Assembly (NCBI GenBank): GCA_016748015.1 | Contig: JAAOMT010000571.1 | Span: 1,057,095-1,121,094 of the forward strand | From: Geosiphon pyriformis | Taxonomy: Eukaryota; Glomeromycota; Glomeromycetes; Archaeosporales; Geosiphonaceae | DNA length: 64,000 nucleotides | Reading direction: 5' to 3' | Shown here: piece after piece, positions 11,911-24,005 of the stretch | Layout: the number at the start of each line of letters is the position of its first letter | How positions within the stretch are numbered: the stretch's first letter is position 1 | Notes under the pieces: model-generated | Databases searched by the model: none | The model's input: only the letters and a program-made list of their open reading frames with translations | What the model was told of the DNA's origin: nothing | Made by a program: the position numbers and the translations under genes

Positions 11911-12370
11911 TATAAATTTTAACTTTTTTAATTATAGAATTATTAATAATCAATTAATTAAAAAAAATAAACAATTTTTAATTTGAAAAATTAAAAAAAA
12001 AACATTTAATACAATAATAATAATAAAAATTTATTGAATTTTATTAAAACTTAATATTAAAAAAAATATATTATTATTTATAAAATAACATAAAAAAAAT
12101 AATTAGTAATTAAATATAATATAAATTAACCAATTATATATTAAAAATATTAAATAATATAATATTAAAAATTTTAAAAATACCAAAAAATTTTAGAAAT
12201 ATTAAAGATTTTAATAATAATTCAAAAAAAACATAAAAATTTTAAAAATCTTGTATTATAAAAATTTATATATATATAATAGTAGTATTAAAAGCAAAAA
12301 AAATATTTTTTTTATTTAATTCTATTAAGTAATTTTAGCAATATTATGAAAATATTATTTTAATTAAAAT
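11911..12370. other. AT-rich spacer between inverted LINE 5' ends
   Basis: About 460 bp of A/T-only-like sequence separating the two inverted LINE copies. No coding signal. Confidence 0.5.
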
Positions 12371-14263
12371 AAAAAACTTTTTTTTTTCATTATAAATTCT
12401 CAAAAAAAAGTCAACATTTTTAAAAAATGTTTTTTTGTTTTATTGTAATATCTCTTACTATTTCTTAAAAAACAAACTCTTTTGTTGTTAAGTTAACTGC
12501 CATTATAAGTAGTTTTATCCTTAAAAAAAAGTTGGCAAGAATTTTGACATCAAGTTCAATTAGTAAAAGTCTTGTTTAATAATAAAAAACATCTTTGAAA
12601 AATGTAAAGCATTCAAGAAATAAGACAAATATGAGATTTAAAGAAGTTAAGCAAATAGTTAAACAATTTAATAAAATAGATACTAATAAAAAGATATTAA
12701 TAGTTTTTTCTGTTAATAATAATGTTGAATATAAAGCTGGCAGTAAAAATAAGAGTTATTTTAGCTTGAAAATAAACACTTTTAAAACCAAAAAAATTAA
12801 CATTGGTGAAATAGTTGGCTTTTCTATTAAAATATTAAAATACAGTTTAGATAATAATAAAGTTTTGCTTTTTTTTTGTTTTTTAGTGCTTTTAGATAAA
12901 AAATAGATTAATTTTAAGATTATTAAGACTTAAGTAAAAGTACTTATTAAAAAATTAATAACTGCAAAGATTCAAACAATCAGAAAAAATTTTTTCATTA
13001 ATTAATAATTTTGAGAGACCACTACTTTTTCAAAATTTGAGAAAATTATTAGATTATTATTTGTTTTAAAAGAAAATATAAATAAGACTATATTATTGGC
13101 TAAAAAAAAGGAATCAAAGTAAACAATAATTTTTAAAGACAAAAAATTAGATCAAATTAAACTGTAATAATAATAAAAAATTTTATGAATATGCCAAAAA
13201 AAATAATTGTCATTATGGTATTTGACTATGGCCAAATTGTGTTAATCAAATTGCAACTTATTGGACTGTGACAAAAAACTATAGTAGAATTTGCTAAATT
13301 GGCTTAAGTAAATTAATTAGCAGCAAAGTAATCATTTTTAATTGGAAAAAATTTAGTATATATAATAAAAGCTATAAGAGATTGCAATATTTAAATGTTA
13401 AGGAATTGGTTTAGAGTACTTTTGTTTACTCTGCCTGTAGAAACAACTGTTTACAATCTTGGTAATTTGTTAGAAAAGACTGGTGAGAAAACTTGTATTA
13501 TTAATCAATCATTTAAAACCAACAATAAGATTTGCTGTATAATAGTTAACTTTGAATTAAAAAAATATTGAAGTTAGCTTTTTGTATAGAGCTTATTCTA
13601 AATAGCATTAAGCTCTTTTAAGCTAAGATAGATCTGTTTTGTTGTAAAAAATGTAAACATTTTGGATATTTTTTTCTTGAGTGTAACTCTTTTGGTTTCT
13701 CTGCTTTAGTTCAGAAAAAGTTTTATAAAAGATTTGTTTTAGATTAAAATTATTTTTAATTTATTTACTTCTATATAAGAAAAAATATACATATTTCTCA
13801 ACTTGCTGCTTTTGGTAACAAGTCTTGAGCTCAGATAGTATTTCCAATAGCAGTTTCTATTAATATTTGTTCTGTTTTTTTCTCTGAGTTCTCTTTTTTT
13901 GATATTTTACTTCCAAGCAATAAAGTCTCTAATTTTCAAATTATATCTGCAAATAGTAATTAATTGGCTTTTTTGGAATGTTTTTTGGAGCTTTTGGCTA
14001 ATCAGATATTTAATATTATACATAGACTTAGTAATATAAACTTGGCATTATTGATTCTATTTTTTTTGCTCTTATCTTAATTAATTCAATAATTATAAAT
14101 TTAAACTTGGTTTTAAACATGATTTTGAATAGCTTACAAATGTTATCTTTTTTTTTTTCTAGCAAATACTAAAACTTTAATATTGAGTCTGAATAATTTT
14201 AAAATTTTAACCATCAAAATAGACAGCTTAAAGTTAAAAATAGTGGCTTTTAAGATTTTTGTT

Positions 14264-17200
14264 AAGATTTTGATTAAACCAAACTAAATTAAACTTTGGG
14301 TGTTGTTCAAGTTCAGTTTAAATTATAAGCTGAACCAATTTTTCAAAATAGGTTTAATTTGAGTTTGGAATTAAACTTTTTTGACAAGTCTGAATTTGGT
14401 TTAAGTTTTGTTTAAAGTTTATAAACTTGTTTAAGTTCAATAGAATTAAAAAAAATATAACTTGTATTATTTGTTTATTAATTATTACTTTGTTTAATTA
14501 CTATGATTAATTAAAAAAGTATATAAAACTATGCATATATAACAATTCTACTCTCCAACTTATCAAAATGAATTTATTATTGGTATTATCCAATATTATT
14601 AAAGATTTAAAATTCGAAATAATAGAATTTAATAACCCAAATAATCCAAATATTAATATATTTAGTAAATATAGTTTTTAAAATAAAGTATAAAACTATT
14701 TTAATAAGTTTGAGTAAACAAAAATAAAAACAGTTAAATATATGATTTTAAAATATGTACATAAACTATTTTCTTGTAGAATTACAGGTATTACCAAATT
14801 CTTATGGCATTATTTAGAGACTTCCCACTGAACAGTATATATTACAATAGAAAAATATTATAAGAAAAAGCAAAATTTTCAAAAAAATTGTGAGTCAATT
14901 AAAGAAATGTTTTTATGAGTAAAATTGCTATTTTTTTTATGATTTTTGGTCAATCTAACTAAAAAACTACTTTAGTCTTCTATAGTAATTATTATTAATG
15001 TTGATAATGAAAAACTTTGTAATATAATTACTATTTGGCTTATTAACTATTAACAACTACTTATAGTAAAAAACTCTAAATTAATTAAAATATTCTAATA
15101 TTTAAACTTTACTTCTTAATTTGTTTGTGTTAATATAATTAAAAATAAAGTCATAAAACTCTATGTTTTAAGTAAACAAAAATTAAGTAAGTACTATTTT
15201 TATTATAAAATGTCTCTTTTTTTTACTTATACTTATAACATAATAGATATACTTAAGTATTATTAAGTTTAAAATTTTTTTTATATTAGATCTCTGAATA
15301 TTTTTCAATAATAAAGCTTTTATTTTTGTTATAACTTATTATATTAATGACAATTGGAATTTTCAACAAACAATAATTGAATTTAGATTAATAAGTAGAT
15401 AACATAATAGAATAAATATTACAAATAAATTTTTTAAAGTATTAAAAAATTATAAAATTACATTAAAGATACATATATATATTTTTGCATGAATTTAGAT
15501 TAATTAATAGCCAATAATAAAATCAGCATATTATATAGCATATTAGTATTATTTGAGGCTTAGAGTTATCACAGTACTTATATTATTAAAAATTACATTT
15601 TCTTAATATTGGCTTAAATTGGTTTTTATCATTGTTTCAAAGCTGAATTTTTGGTATTAGTATTATCTAAAGTTCAAAGTTACTATAGTGCTTATATTAT
15701 CAAAAATCACATTTTCTTAATATTAATTTAAGTAATTTTTATTATTGCTTTAAACTAAATTTTCAGCCAAAAAAGTTAAGAAAAAAGTTTAAGAAAAAGT
15801 TACACTTACTCTTTTTTTATATAAGTTTATTATTAATTTTATTAATTATAACTTAATTTTTTTTTAATAGCTTCTTGCTATTATTCTTGATAATATCACA
15901 AATAATAGTACTTTTATAAAAAAGTTAATGAGAAAATTAGAAAAAAAAAACATTTAATAGAACTCAAAGAATTTTTGATTTTAATGCTTTGATTATATTC
16001 TAAACTTGGCAGTGCAAATACTTTTAGATAAAATAAAAGATGATGTTTTTAAAATATTTGTTAAAAACCCAAATCAAATATATTTATCTGAAATTTTCTT
16101 AATGTAAACTGTGTATAAATTAAAAATTAAAGAACTTAACTTTGCAATTTATACTTTACTCTTATGTTTTAAGTTTCTTGAATGTACTTATAATACATGT
16201 CAAATTAAATACCATAAATCTATTTTAGATTGTCTCATTCAGTGGAATTATATTTATAATATGGTTAAAAATAAGTTATCTCTTAAATTAACAAGTCATT
16301 TATTTCTGATTCCATATATTTTAAATACAAAAATTCTAACTATAAATTTATAGACATTAAACACTCTTATTAGTACTTATATTGATTTCTATCAATATGT
16401 TATTTTATATAATTAATAGACTATCTTTGATAAAATTGCTAAATTTTTTGAATTATTTAAGAATATTATAATTAAAACATCAGCCAGTTTAAATAATACT
16501 GTCTCTTTAATTATTTTTTTTTTTAATATCATTTTTAATTATGTTAAAAACACAGTTAATAATAATAAATTTAATAAAGCATTATAATTTTAATTGTATT
16601 TATTTAGTTGTTTATTTAACACATTTAATATTAAATCTATTACTTATTATAGTAACTAGAGCAACAAAAGAAAAATTGGTTAAATATTACTTTAAAACAA
16701 ATACAATTATAATGCTCTATATTGCATTGGATCCAAAAAAAAAATTCTATTATTTCACAAAAAGAAAATTTTTAGATGAAAATATTAATAAAATAAAAAA
16801 AGTATAAGTTATTAATTTATTTAAACAGTTTTATTTTCCAATTTTTACATAATAAATAAACTTTTAAAATAAATATTTTTTTTAAAATAGAGTACATATT
16901 GAACATTATATCAACATTAAATAATAGTTTTTTGTTGAATAACAATATTAATAATATTATAGCATTAGTTACATGATCTATATTAAAAGCAGACTTTAAT
17001 AATAATGAGAAAGAAAAACTTAACAAAATTAATTGTTATATCTCTAAAAAAATGGTCAATAAAAAAATGTATATAATAGTATAATAGAAAATACATTACA
17101 AAAAATATTTATATAAATTAATATTTTATTAATAATTTAATATTTAAGTATATTAAACACAATTTTTTTATCTTATATATATGGCTCATAATTATTTGGC

Positions 17201-17579
17201 AATTTAAAGATTATTTGTTGCTTCTGAATGCATTTTTTTTATAGGTAAAAATATGATTACATATATAAAATCTTGTTTAGTGTTTAAAACTATAAGAGCA
17301 ATACAATGTTTTTAATTATGGATGCAAAAACTATTAAAAAGAAAATTAAATAATAATATAGTATAATATAATATTTTTAATAGTCAAATCTGAACATGTT
17401 CATAAATTTTAAACTAAACTTGAACCAGATTTGTTGTATATATTCAAATTCAATTTAAGTTGAGTAATTTCAAGTCTGATTCAAGTTTTGAGTTTGAAAT
17501 TTGCCAAATTTTTTGTTTGAGTTTGGTTTGATGGTTTAATTAAACTTAAACTAAACCAAACCAAATATCAGAATTCTAG
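14264..17579 (+). mobile_element. hAT-family DNA transposon inserted in LINE ORF1
   Basis: 3316 bp flanked by the perfect 8-bp duplication TTTTTGTT (14256-14263 and 17580-17587), the size typical of hAT elements. Imperfect terminal inverted repeats: left end AAGATTTTGAT, right end (reverse complement) CTAGAATTCTGAT. Subterminal regions on both sides share short TTAAACC/GGTTTAA-type repeats. Removing the element and one duplication restores the LINE ORF1 frame exactly. Transposase remnants are described separately. Confidence 0.9.
14560..17345 (+). pseudogene. hAT transposase remnant (BED finger to hATC dimerisation domain)
   Basis: Broken transposase reading left to right. A BED-type zinc finger piece lies near 14760-14830 (CRITGITKFLWHYLETSH, ending in the His ligand). 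A middle part is open at 16111-16353 and 16541-16807, the latter with the hAT signature-like ALDPKKKFYYFTKRKF at about 16710-16770. The hATC dimerisation region lies near 17160-17340, recognisable across frames (LIIIWQFKDYL, KSNTMFLIMDAK). Many stops; not functional. It encodes the same strand as the LINE host. Confidence 0.8.
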
Positions 17580-17819
17580 TTTTTGTTGACTCAATTTTAA
17601 AGAAGTTAGATCAATTGTATACTGGCTTAAATTTTTTGATGTATTTTTCATCTTAATAAATGAGTTTATTTGAAAAATAACAATATATAATATCAGAAAT
17701 ATGAACAATTTGGCAAAACAAAAAGACATTGTTTAATGGTATATAAATTCTGAAAACATGATATCTATTATAACTGAAATTAAACTTAAGTTTAATGTTA
17801 AGCTATAGATAATAAACAA

Positions 17820-18420
17820 ATTTAGTAGAATTCAAATTTTTATATTTGGGTTGGACAATGGCTCTTTGGTATAGCCATTATTATGAACAATTTTCTGATT
17901 TATTATATTATAAAAATGAAGAAAATTTTTGGTTAAATGATTTCAATTCATTTTTTGTTCAAAGACAAATTGTTAGTTGTGGTTTTGGGTTTGTATACTG
18001 AAAAATCAATTAGAACTAGATTTATACAAGCTTCTAATATTAACTCTTTCATTTTTAAGATAACTAGTTCTAACTTATTTTCAATTTTAAGTGGTAACTT
18101 TAATAAAAATAATTCCAAGAAATGTGCAAGTCTTAGCAAATGTCTAAATATGAATTTGGTAAATTCTTTAAATAGACATTTCTTGATTATATGTTCTATT
18201 TAACACAATTCAAGAAAGATTAAAAAAGTTATTGATTATATTTTCTTAAGTGAAAATTTGTTGTTAGCCATTATAACTTATAATATTAGTTCTGTTTCCA
18301 ATTTTTTCAACACTAATTACCAAACAGTCTCAATTTAGATTAGTTTAAGAGGCTTATTGAATTTTTATCTAAATATTGCTTACAAATAAGCTAATAAAAA
18401 TTGCTGAAAATTCAAAATAA
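17820..18420 (+). pseudogene. LINE ORF2 AP-type endonuclease domain remnant
   Basis: Exonuclease-endonuclease-phosphatase domain that would nick target DNA. Readable blocks: FLFKDKLLVVVLGLYTEKSI, then LSGNFNKNNSK (family pattern GGDFN; the catalytic Asp codon is now Asn) and KVIDYIFLSENLL near 18220-18260. Later stop codons break the frame. Confidence 0.75.
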
Positions 18421-18939
18421 AAAATGCAAATAATATTAAATGAACAAGATTCAAAAATTGTTCTTCTATTAAGTTTTCTATGGTACAATATAAGTTTTCT
18501 AAAGCTAAAAATTGTCAAAACTTGAATGTAATATAAAAAGTTTTAAGTAAAATAGTAGTAAATACAGCTGATAAAGTGTTCTTTAAACATCAATATAATA
18601 AATTCAATTGTTCAAAAAACAAACAGTCTTCAAAATTTTACAAGCTGGAATTGTTAATTTTTAAGTTATCTAAGATATTAAGCTTAAGCAATAGGCTAAA
18701 ATTTGATTATTTTATTAAGATATAGTTATTTATTAATGATATAAAATTTTTTGAGATTAGCAGCTTGATTCATAATAGTGCAAATTCTATGGATGTAATC
18801 AAACATTTGTTAGTAATCAAAAAAAGTTACCATAAATCCAAGTACTGTGAGTTTAAAACAGCTAAAAATACAGCTATTAGAAATCCAATCAAAAAACACA
18901 TAAAAAATTTCAGTTTTAATAAGAATAGCATAATCAGAA

Positions 18940-21530
18940 GTGTCTTAAAATAATCATTTTAAAAAGTGGTTCTGAACTATTTGGTAATTAGAAAAAAATT
19001 AGTTTTGAAGCCAAATAAAGTAAAACTTAGAATTGATATAATCATAAAAAATTGAACAAAAAAGTGTAAGATTCCTTTAGTTTTGCCTAATTTATGGGCT
19101 AGTCAATATGTGTCTTTGGCATATATGAATAATAACATCTTTTCTGATGTGATAAAAACTATCAGCTTGGAGGATTTGATTTTAATAATTAGTGATCTGT
19201 TCAATAGCAAAGCTGTTGGCTTGTCTAACATAACTAATAAACTTTAGAAACATTACAATAATACAGTAATAAATTGCTTATTAGATCTATTAAACAATTG
19301 TTTAATTCTTGATAATGTTTTAGTTCTTTAGAAAAGAACATGAGTTTTAATAATCTTTAAACCATATAATTAGAATAACATTTTAATAAACACAAAACTT
19401 ATAGCTTTAATAGAAATGGCTAAAAAAATTCTGTTCAAAATTTTGTTAGATTGTATCTCATCTATTTATAGCAAATTCAATGTCTTTTATAATGACAATT
19501 TTTTAGTATTAAAGGGTACTTTAACTTAATTTCCAGTATTTGCTGTTGGTTTTGTTGTGAAAAATACTTTGAAAAAGAGTTAAAAGCTATAGTTGGTTTT
19601 ATAAGACATATATAAAGCTTATAATTCAGTTAAATAGCATTATTTAAAAGCTAGTTTAAAATACATTAAGATATGTAACAGATTTATTAATTTTTTCAGT
19701 AATATACATAAGAACAGAGTTAATAAAGTGATAACAAATTTTGGTTTTTTAAATGGTTACAAAGTACATAATGAGTTAAATCAAGGTAAAGTCTTTTTAT
19801 TACTTCTTTGGAGAATTTTTTATGATCCCTTATTGTGTAAGATTATAAGATAAAAACACTTGTATAGATATCAGATTAATATTAATTTGATGGTTAAAAT
19901 AGACAAAGTAAAGATTAGTAAAAGAAAAACTTCTTTCTTTACAGCAGATACTTTTGTAAATAACACTATTTAAATAAGAAATAGTTAAGCTTCAATACAG
20001 TATATTTTAGATTTGGCTAATCAGTTTTTTAAAATTAGTAACATTTATATTAACAATAAAAAGACAGTTGTAATTCTTATAAACCAGAATGTTGTAGTAG
20101 CTTTATTACATATTAGTAATCAACCTATTTTTATTATTAAGCATAGAAAATTTTTGGAATTTTTTTATTAATAGATGGTATAATTAAACCAAGTTTTATT
20201 AAAACATATTTTGATATTAGGTTTTTCTCAAACATAATATTCAGAAAAACTTTATTAAATAAACAATTTTTCTACTTAGTTTCAGCAGTTTTGCAGTCTA
20301 TAATCAGTTATTAAATACAATTTAGTTTTGTGTTCAAAAGTGTATGTCAAAAGTGAAATGTTATAATTAGAAAAAAGTTTAGATCTAAGACTAATCTGCC
20401 AAAAGACTTTTCTAAAAAAACTTTGCATTATTTATATTTATATGAGTTAAAATTTTTTAAGCAAATATAAGCAGAAAACAAGATGGTTTTATTGATCTGG
20501 TTCTTTAATATAATAGTGCTACTTATAGAAATTAGGAATTATAATAATAGATAATATAGCCAATCAAAAATAGACATAGTAAAATAAAAAATTGCAGAAT
20601 TCTCCAGGAATCTCATATAACACAAATTATGTATATATAGCAAAAATATTAGAAGCAGAAAAAGATCAAAAATTCAACAGAGTTTAAAATTCCAATACCC
20701 TTTTTTTAAAAGATAATTTTTTATAATTTGAAGTAAAAACATATTAATATTAAATAAATATCTAATTATCATCCAATTTATGTTATTATTACTTGATTAA
20801 GAATATTAATTACTTCCACTCTATCAACACTCTATGTTGATAAAATCTAATACTTAATCACATTAGACTAATAACTTTTAATTACAACTATTGACAAAAT
20901 ATTAATTTCTTATTTTTTTTCTTATTTTTTTTTATTTCCTTTTTATTTTTTTGGTTTCATTTCTTTGTTGTTTACTAATTGATTAAAAGAATTAAGCATT
21001 AAGTATTTGACATTAAAAATAGCCTGGTAAAAAACCTGAAAATAAGAGTAGAAATTTAAGAATAACTTATTAGAAAGACATAACTGTCAGAATAAACTGG
21101 CTATTATGCTAAAGAAAAAAATTCACAAAAGAAATCATTAATTAAATTTCTGTTTATTATACAAAAAATTCAACCAAAATCTTTAGAAATTACTAATATT
21201 ACCAGCTATTGAATACTAAGTTACAAGTTTGTTATTTGTTCTAACATTCCAAATAATTACCTGTAATAATAGATATCTTTGGTTATTTATTTGTATATCA
21301 GTTTTTAGATTTACAAATTGCAGATTGTGTGCCAAAAAACCAACTCCAATTTTCTGTCAAGTTGAAAATCAACTTTGTGAATAATTTTTTAACAAATCTA
21401 ATAAAAATACTTTTGGATAATAATATATTTTTGGCAAATAAATTATCTTGTGTATTTTACTCCTTTAATCACTTTTCAATGTTTAATATTTTGGGTAATT
21501 TATATTACTTTAATATAATTTAATCTTTGA
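18940..21530 (+). pseudogene. LINE reverse transcriptase domain remnant, split by solo LTR
   Basis: Fingers and palm blocks can be followed: LSNITNKL, FPVFAVGFVVKNTLK, DIYKAYNSVK (19605-19635), ELNQGKVFLLLLWRIFYDPL (about 19770-19830). The catalytic site at 19953-19964 reads FVNN instead of F/Y-x-D-D, so both Asp codons have become Asn by G to A. The domain is interrupted by the solo LTR at 20517 and resumes at 21273 with FLDLQIADCVPKNQLQF in the original frame. Confidence 0.8.
20517..21268 (-). repeat. solo LTR of the A-type Ty3/gypsy family
   Basis: 752 bp, inverse orientation relative to the LINE. Ends TGCTAC...GTAATA correspond to the TGTTAC...GTAACA ends of the LTRs at 36-64 kb; body landmarks also match (the TATATATAC block, the Lys-rich A/G tract, the 8-bp hairpin TATCAACA/TGTTGATA at 20822-20842, and the AATAATTACC end). 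Flanked by ATAG on both sides (20513-20516 and 21269-21272). Removal restores the LINE RT frame. It has fewer GAATTC-type repeat units than the younger LTRs. Confidence 0.88.
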
Positions 21531-21789
21531 AACAACTTAATGTTGCTTTTGATAATTACTTGTTGGATAAATATGGCTCAGTTATAAATTAAAAAACTTT
21601 TTGTTATTAGAAAAGACTAAATTTAAAAGACCCAATATCAGTATAGTTTGTAAAAGCTTTAATCTACATAAATAATCTTTTTATTAGTATTATAAAATGT
21701 AGTTTTAACTCTGGCTGTTCAGATTTTTATGACTTAAGTAAATTTTTAAATGTTCAGAAACATTTACATAAACTATAAACAAAAGAGAT

Positions 21790-22170
21790 TAACATGTATA
21801 CCAATAGTTTATTGAATGATTTGAATACAGTAAATATAACAAGTAGAGCAGTAATATACTTTTTTGAGACTGAAATGGATTTAGATGTTAAAGTTTTTAG
21901 TTTGCTGTTATTAACAATTGCTAAATTACAAGCTGTTGTTCTGATTTTAGAATGTGTTTCTTTTTCTTGTTTAATAGTTTTGTATACAAACAGCCAAGCT
22001 GTTATAAATGTATATGTATCTAAGCTTGCATTTTATGTACTTGATTTTAGAAACAAATAATAGATTAACAAGTAATATGTGGCCAACTTAATAAAATTTA
22101 AAGATATTTTTGTTATATAAGTAAAGATCAAAGGCTATTTAGAAAATGCTAATAATAACAAAGCCAATGT
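21790..22170 (+). pseudogene. LINE RNase H domain remnant
   Basis: Type I RNase H fold remnant. YTNSLLNDLNT corresponds to the usual YTDGS start, with Asp changed to Asn; LLLLTIAKLQAVVLILECV corresponds to the S-x-x-A-E-L-x-A-x helix, with Glu changed to Lys; LYTNSQAVINVYVSK corresponds to YTDSQAAI. Three acidic catalytic positions are lost by G to A. Confidence 0.8.
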
Positions 22171-22408
22171 TTTTGCAAGTAATATGGTATAATCTTGTAT
22201 TTTTTTGCCTATTGGTATACATAAAAAGTTTATCTTAACAAACAGTTTGATTGTTTTAGACAATATTTATTATTTTGTTTATAATATTTATTAGACAGTT
22301 AGTTAAGTTTAATAAAAAACAGTTTTGAATATAGAGATTTTAAAAAAGTTTTTTATTTAGAATATTAATTAGTACTATATTGTTTTAGTTTGGTACTCTA
22401 ATTCTTAT

Positions 22409-22720
22409 ATGTTTTCAGGCTTTATTAACAAATTTTTAACAGCTTTTTGCATATATTTAATAAAGACAGTACATAGAAAACTGTCAACTACAGTTAGAAA
22501 AAGACTGTTTGATAAAAAGTACTCAGGTATAATATGTTTGTTTTGTGATAATATTGAGTTGTCTGATTATGTTTTTACTTGTTTAAAAGATGCTTTAATA
22601 CACTCTGAAATTTTGTTAGATTATGCTAAATTGTAGAAATTTTTGGTGAAAGCTTGCTTTTTATCAATTTCTTTAATGTTATATACTCTTTTTTTGAAAA
22701 CATTTAAAATTAATATTTAT
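22409..22720 (+). pseudogene. LINE ORF2 C-terminal zinc motif region
   Basis: Open for 75 codons. Contains HRKLSTTVRKRLFDKKYSG followed by CLFCDNIELSDYVFTC, the CX2C...H...C type finger seen at the end of many LINE ORF2s; the His position now reads Tyr. Followed by AT-rich 3' sequence and the (AAAT)n tail at 23203-23225. Confidence 0.7.
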
Positions 22721-23284
22721 GAAATTTTGTACAAAGAATTTGTTTTTAAGAATTAAATCAATAAAGTGGCTTTAAAGTTTAAGAATAAAAAAAAGCTTTG
22801 GTAATAATGGCTGACTTTATTTGATATTTTGCTAATATGTATTATAATAAGATATAAAATTTTAGGTTAAAATATAGAATTAATATAGAATTAATATAGA
22901 AAGAAATAGTTTGGTTAAGAACATAAAAATAGTACTTGAAATATGTAGTAGTCTGTCTAGCTTTTTTTTGGCAGAAGTGGTTTGTCTACTTAAAATTGTT
23001 GAATTTTTTGCTATTAATTTTGGATTATGTAAAACTTGTTTTTTTTTAAGATTAGATAATGATTTGGAAATTAATATGAGTGCATAATATAGCTTTAATT
23101 GATTTAAGTGACTAGTCATATATAGTAAGTACATAAATCATATTTAATTTAAATTACTTAGTTTGTTTTTATATATTAAATAATAGTTAGGCTGTATTTA
23201 TTAATAAATAAATAAATAAATAAAAAATTAACTAAAATTAATTTTTTGTGAATTTTTTAATTTTATTTACATAATAATAATATT

Positions 23285-23953
23285 ATTATTATGGTTGAAA
23301 CTCACACTTTTTATTAGTTATTATATGTATTAGCCACTGATATCATATAATTAGCCATCTTATTTTTAGTTAGTAATTATTGATCTAATTATTGACCTAG
23401 TTATTAATCTAATTATTGACCACTTTTGATAACTATATAAGTAATGAATCTCTTAGCTATAAAATGGCATGTCAGAAATCAAAAAAATCAAATAAATAAA
23501 ATAACAACTTTCATCTTAATTCTTCTCTTATTGCTAATTTTCCTTTTCTTACTTTTAATTATCTGAACATTTTGGAATAAAAGATTACTTGTTGGTTATT
23601 CTCTACTTTTTTCCTGAAATGTGTAATTGTAGCATTTAAAGATTATTAAATAAAACGTGATTGAAGAATACATCTAATATTTAATATAGAATTCTAAGAA
23701 CACTAACATAAAGCATAAAATTATACCAGTATGTAATTATTTATTGACAGTACAAACTATTCTTCTATCTTCAGATTTCTGGTTATCTTTTGAAAAGTAT
23801 AATGACTAAGATATTTTATAAAACTGATCTTGCACATTGAATTCATACTTATTTAATTCACTCTTTAAAGTTGAATTCTTTTTGATTTTTTTTATTCCTC
23901 TACAATCTTGTTTTCCCTTGCTATCTATTAGCTTATTACTCCAATCTGTAATA
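23285..23953 (+). repeat. probable 5' LTR of element P
   Basis: Precedes the PBS by six bases and ends GTAATA, like the solo LTR of the A-type family. The left boundary is a guess (TATTATTATGG near 23285). No second copy in the window to confirm it. Confidence 0.45.
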
Positions 23954-23959
23954 TAAAAG

Positions 23960-23977
23960 TGGTGCTCCCTGTAAGAT
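23960..23977 (+). other. primer binding site of element P
   Basis: TGGTGCTCCCTGTAAGAT. It starts with TGG, complementary to tRNA CCA ends, and matches the A-element PBS (TGGTGCTTCCTGTGAGGT) at most positions, so both families use the same tRNA primer, which I cannot name. Confidence 0.65.
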
Positions 23978-24005
23978 TGTCAAAATCCATTTTGTTTCTT
24001 ATTAT

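Larger units (their letters stand above)
12430..17700 (+). pseudogene. LINE ORF1 (nucleic-acid-binding, CCHC) remnant, interrupted by hAT
   Basis: ORF1 remnant with the longest open piece at 12595-12906. A retroviral-type knuckle lies at 13643-13684 (CKKCKHFGYFFLEC): spacing is CX2CX4(H)X4C, but the His codon now reads TAT (Tyr). Downstream, the coiled C-terminal part (KILTIKIDSLKLKIVAFKIF) is cut by the hAT element at 14264 and resumes at 17588 with DSILKKLDQLYTG in the same frame. Confidence 0.75.
12371..23225 (+). mobile_element. dead LINE (ORF1 + EN-RT-RNase H ORF2), split by hAT and solo LTR
   Basis: Non-LTR retrotransposon, roughly 6.8 kb when the two later insertions are subtracted. 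Order: ORF1 with a CCHC knuckle, AP-type endonuclease, reverse transcriptase, RNase H and a C-terminal CX2C zinc motif, ending in an (AAAT)n tail at about 23203-23225. Domain order and motif wording resemble LINEs abundant in Glomeromycotina. All domains carry stops and damaging substitutions, mostly C to T or G to A. Insertions at 14264-17579 and 20517-21268 interrupt the frame cleanly. Confidence 0.85.

Noticed and set aside
12595-12906. Independent small gene of 103 codons
   Set aside because: It is the N-terminal part of LINE ORF1; the same text occurs on the minus strand at 11.1-11.8 kb.
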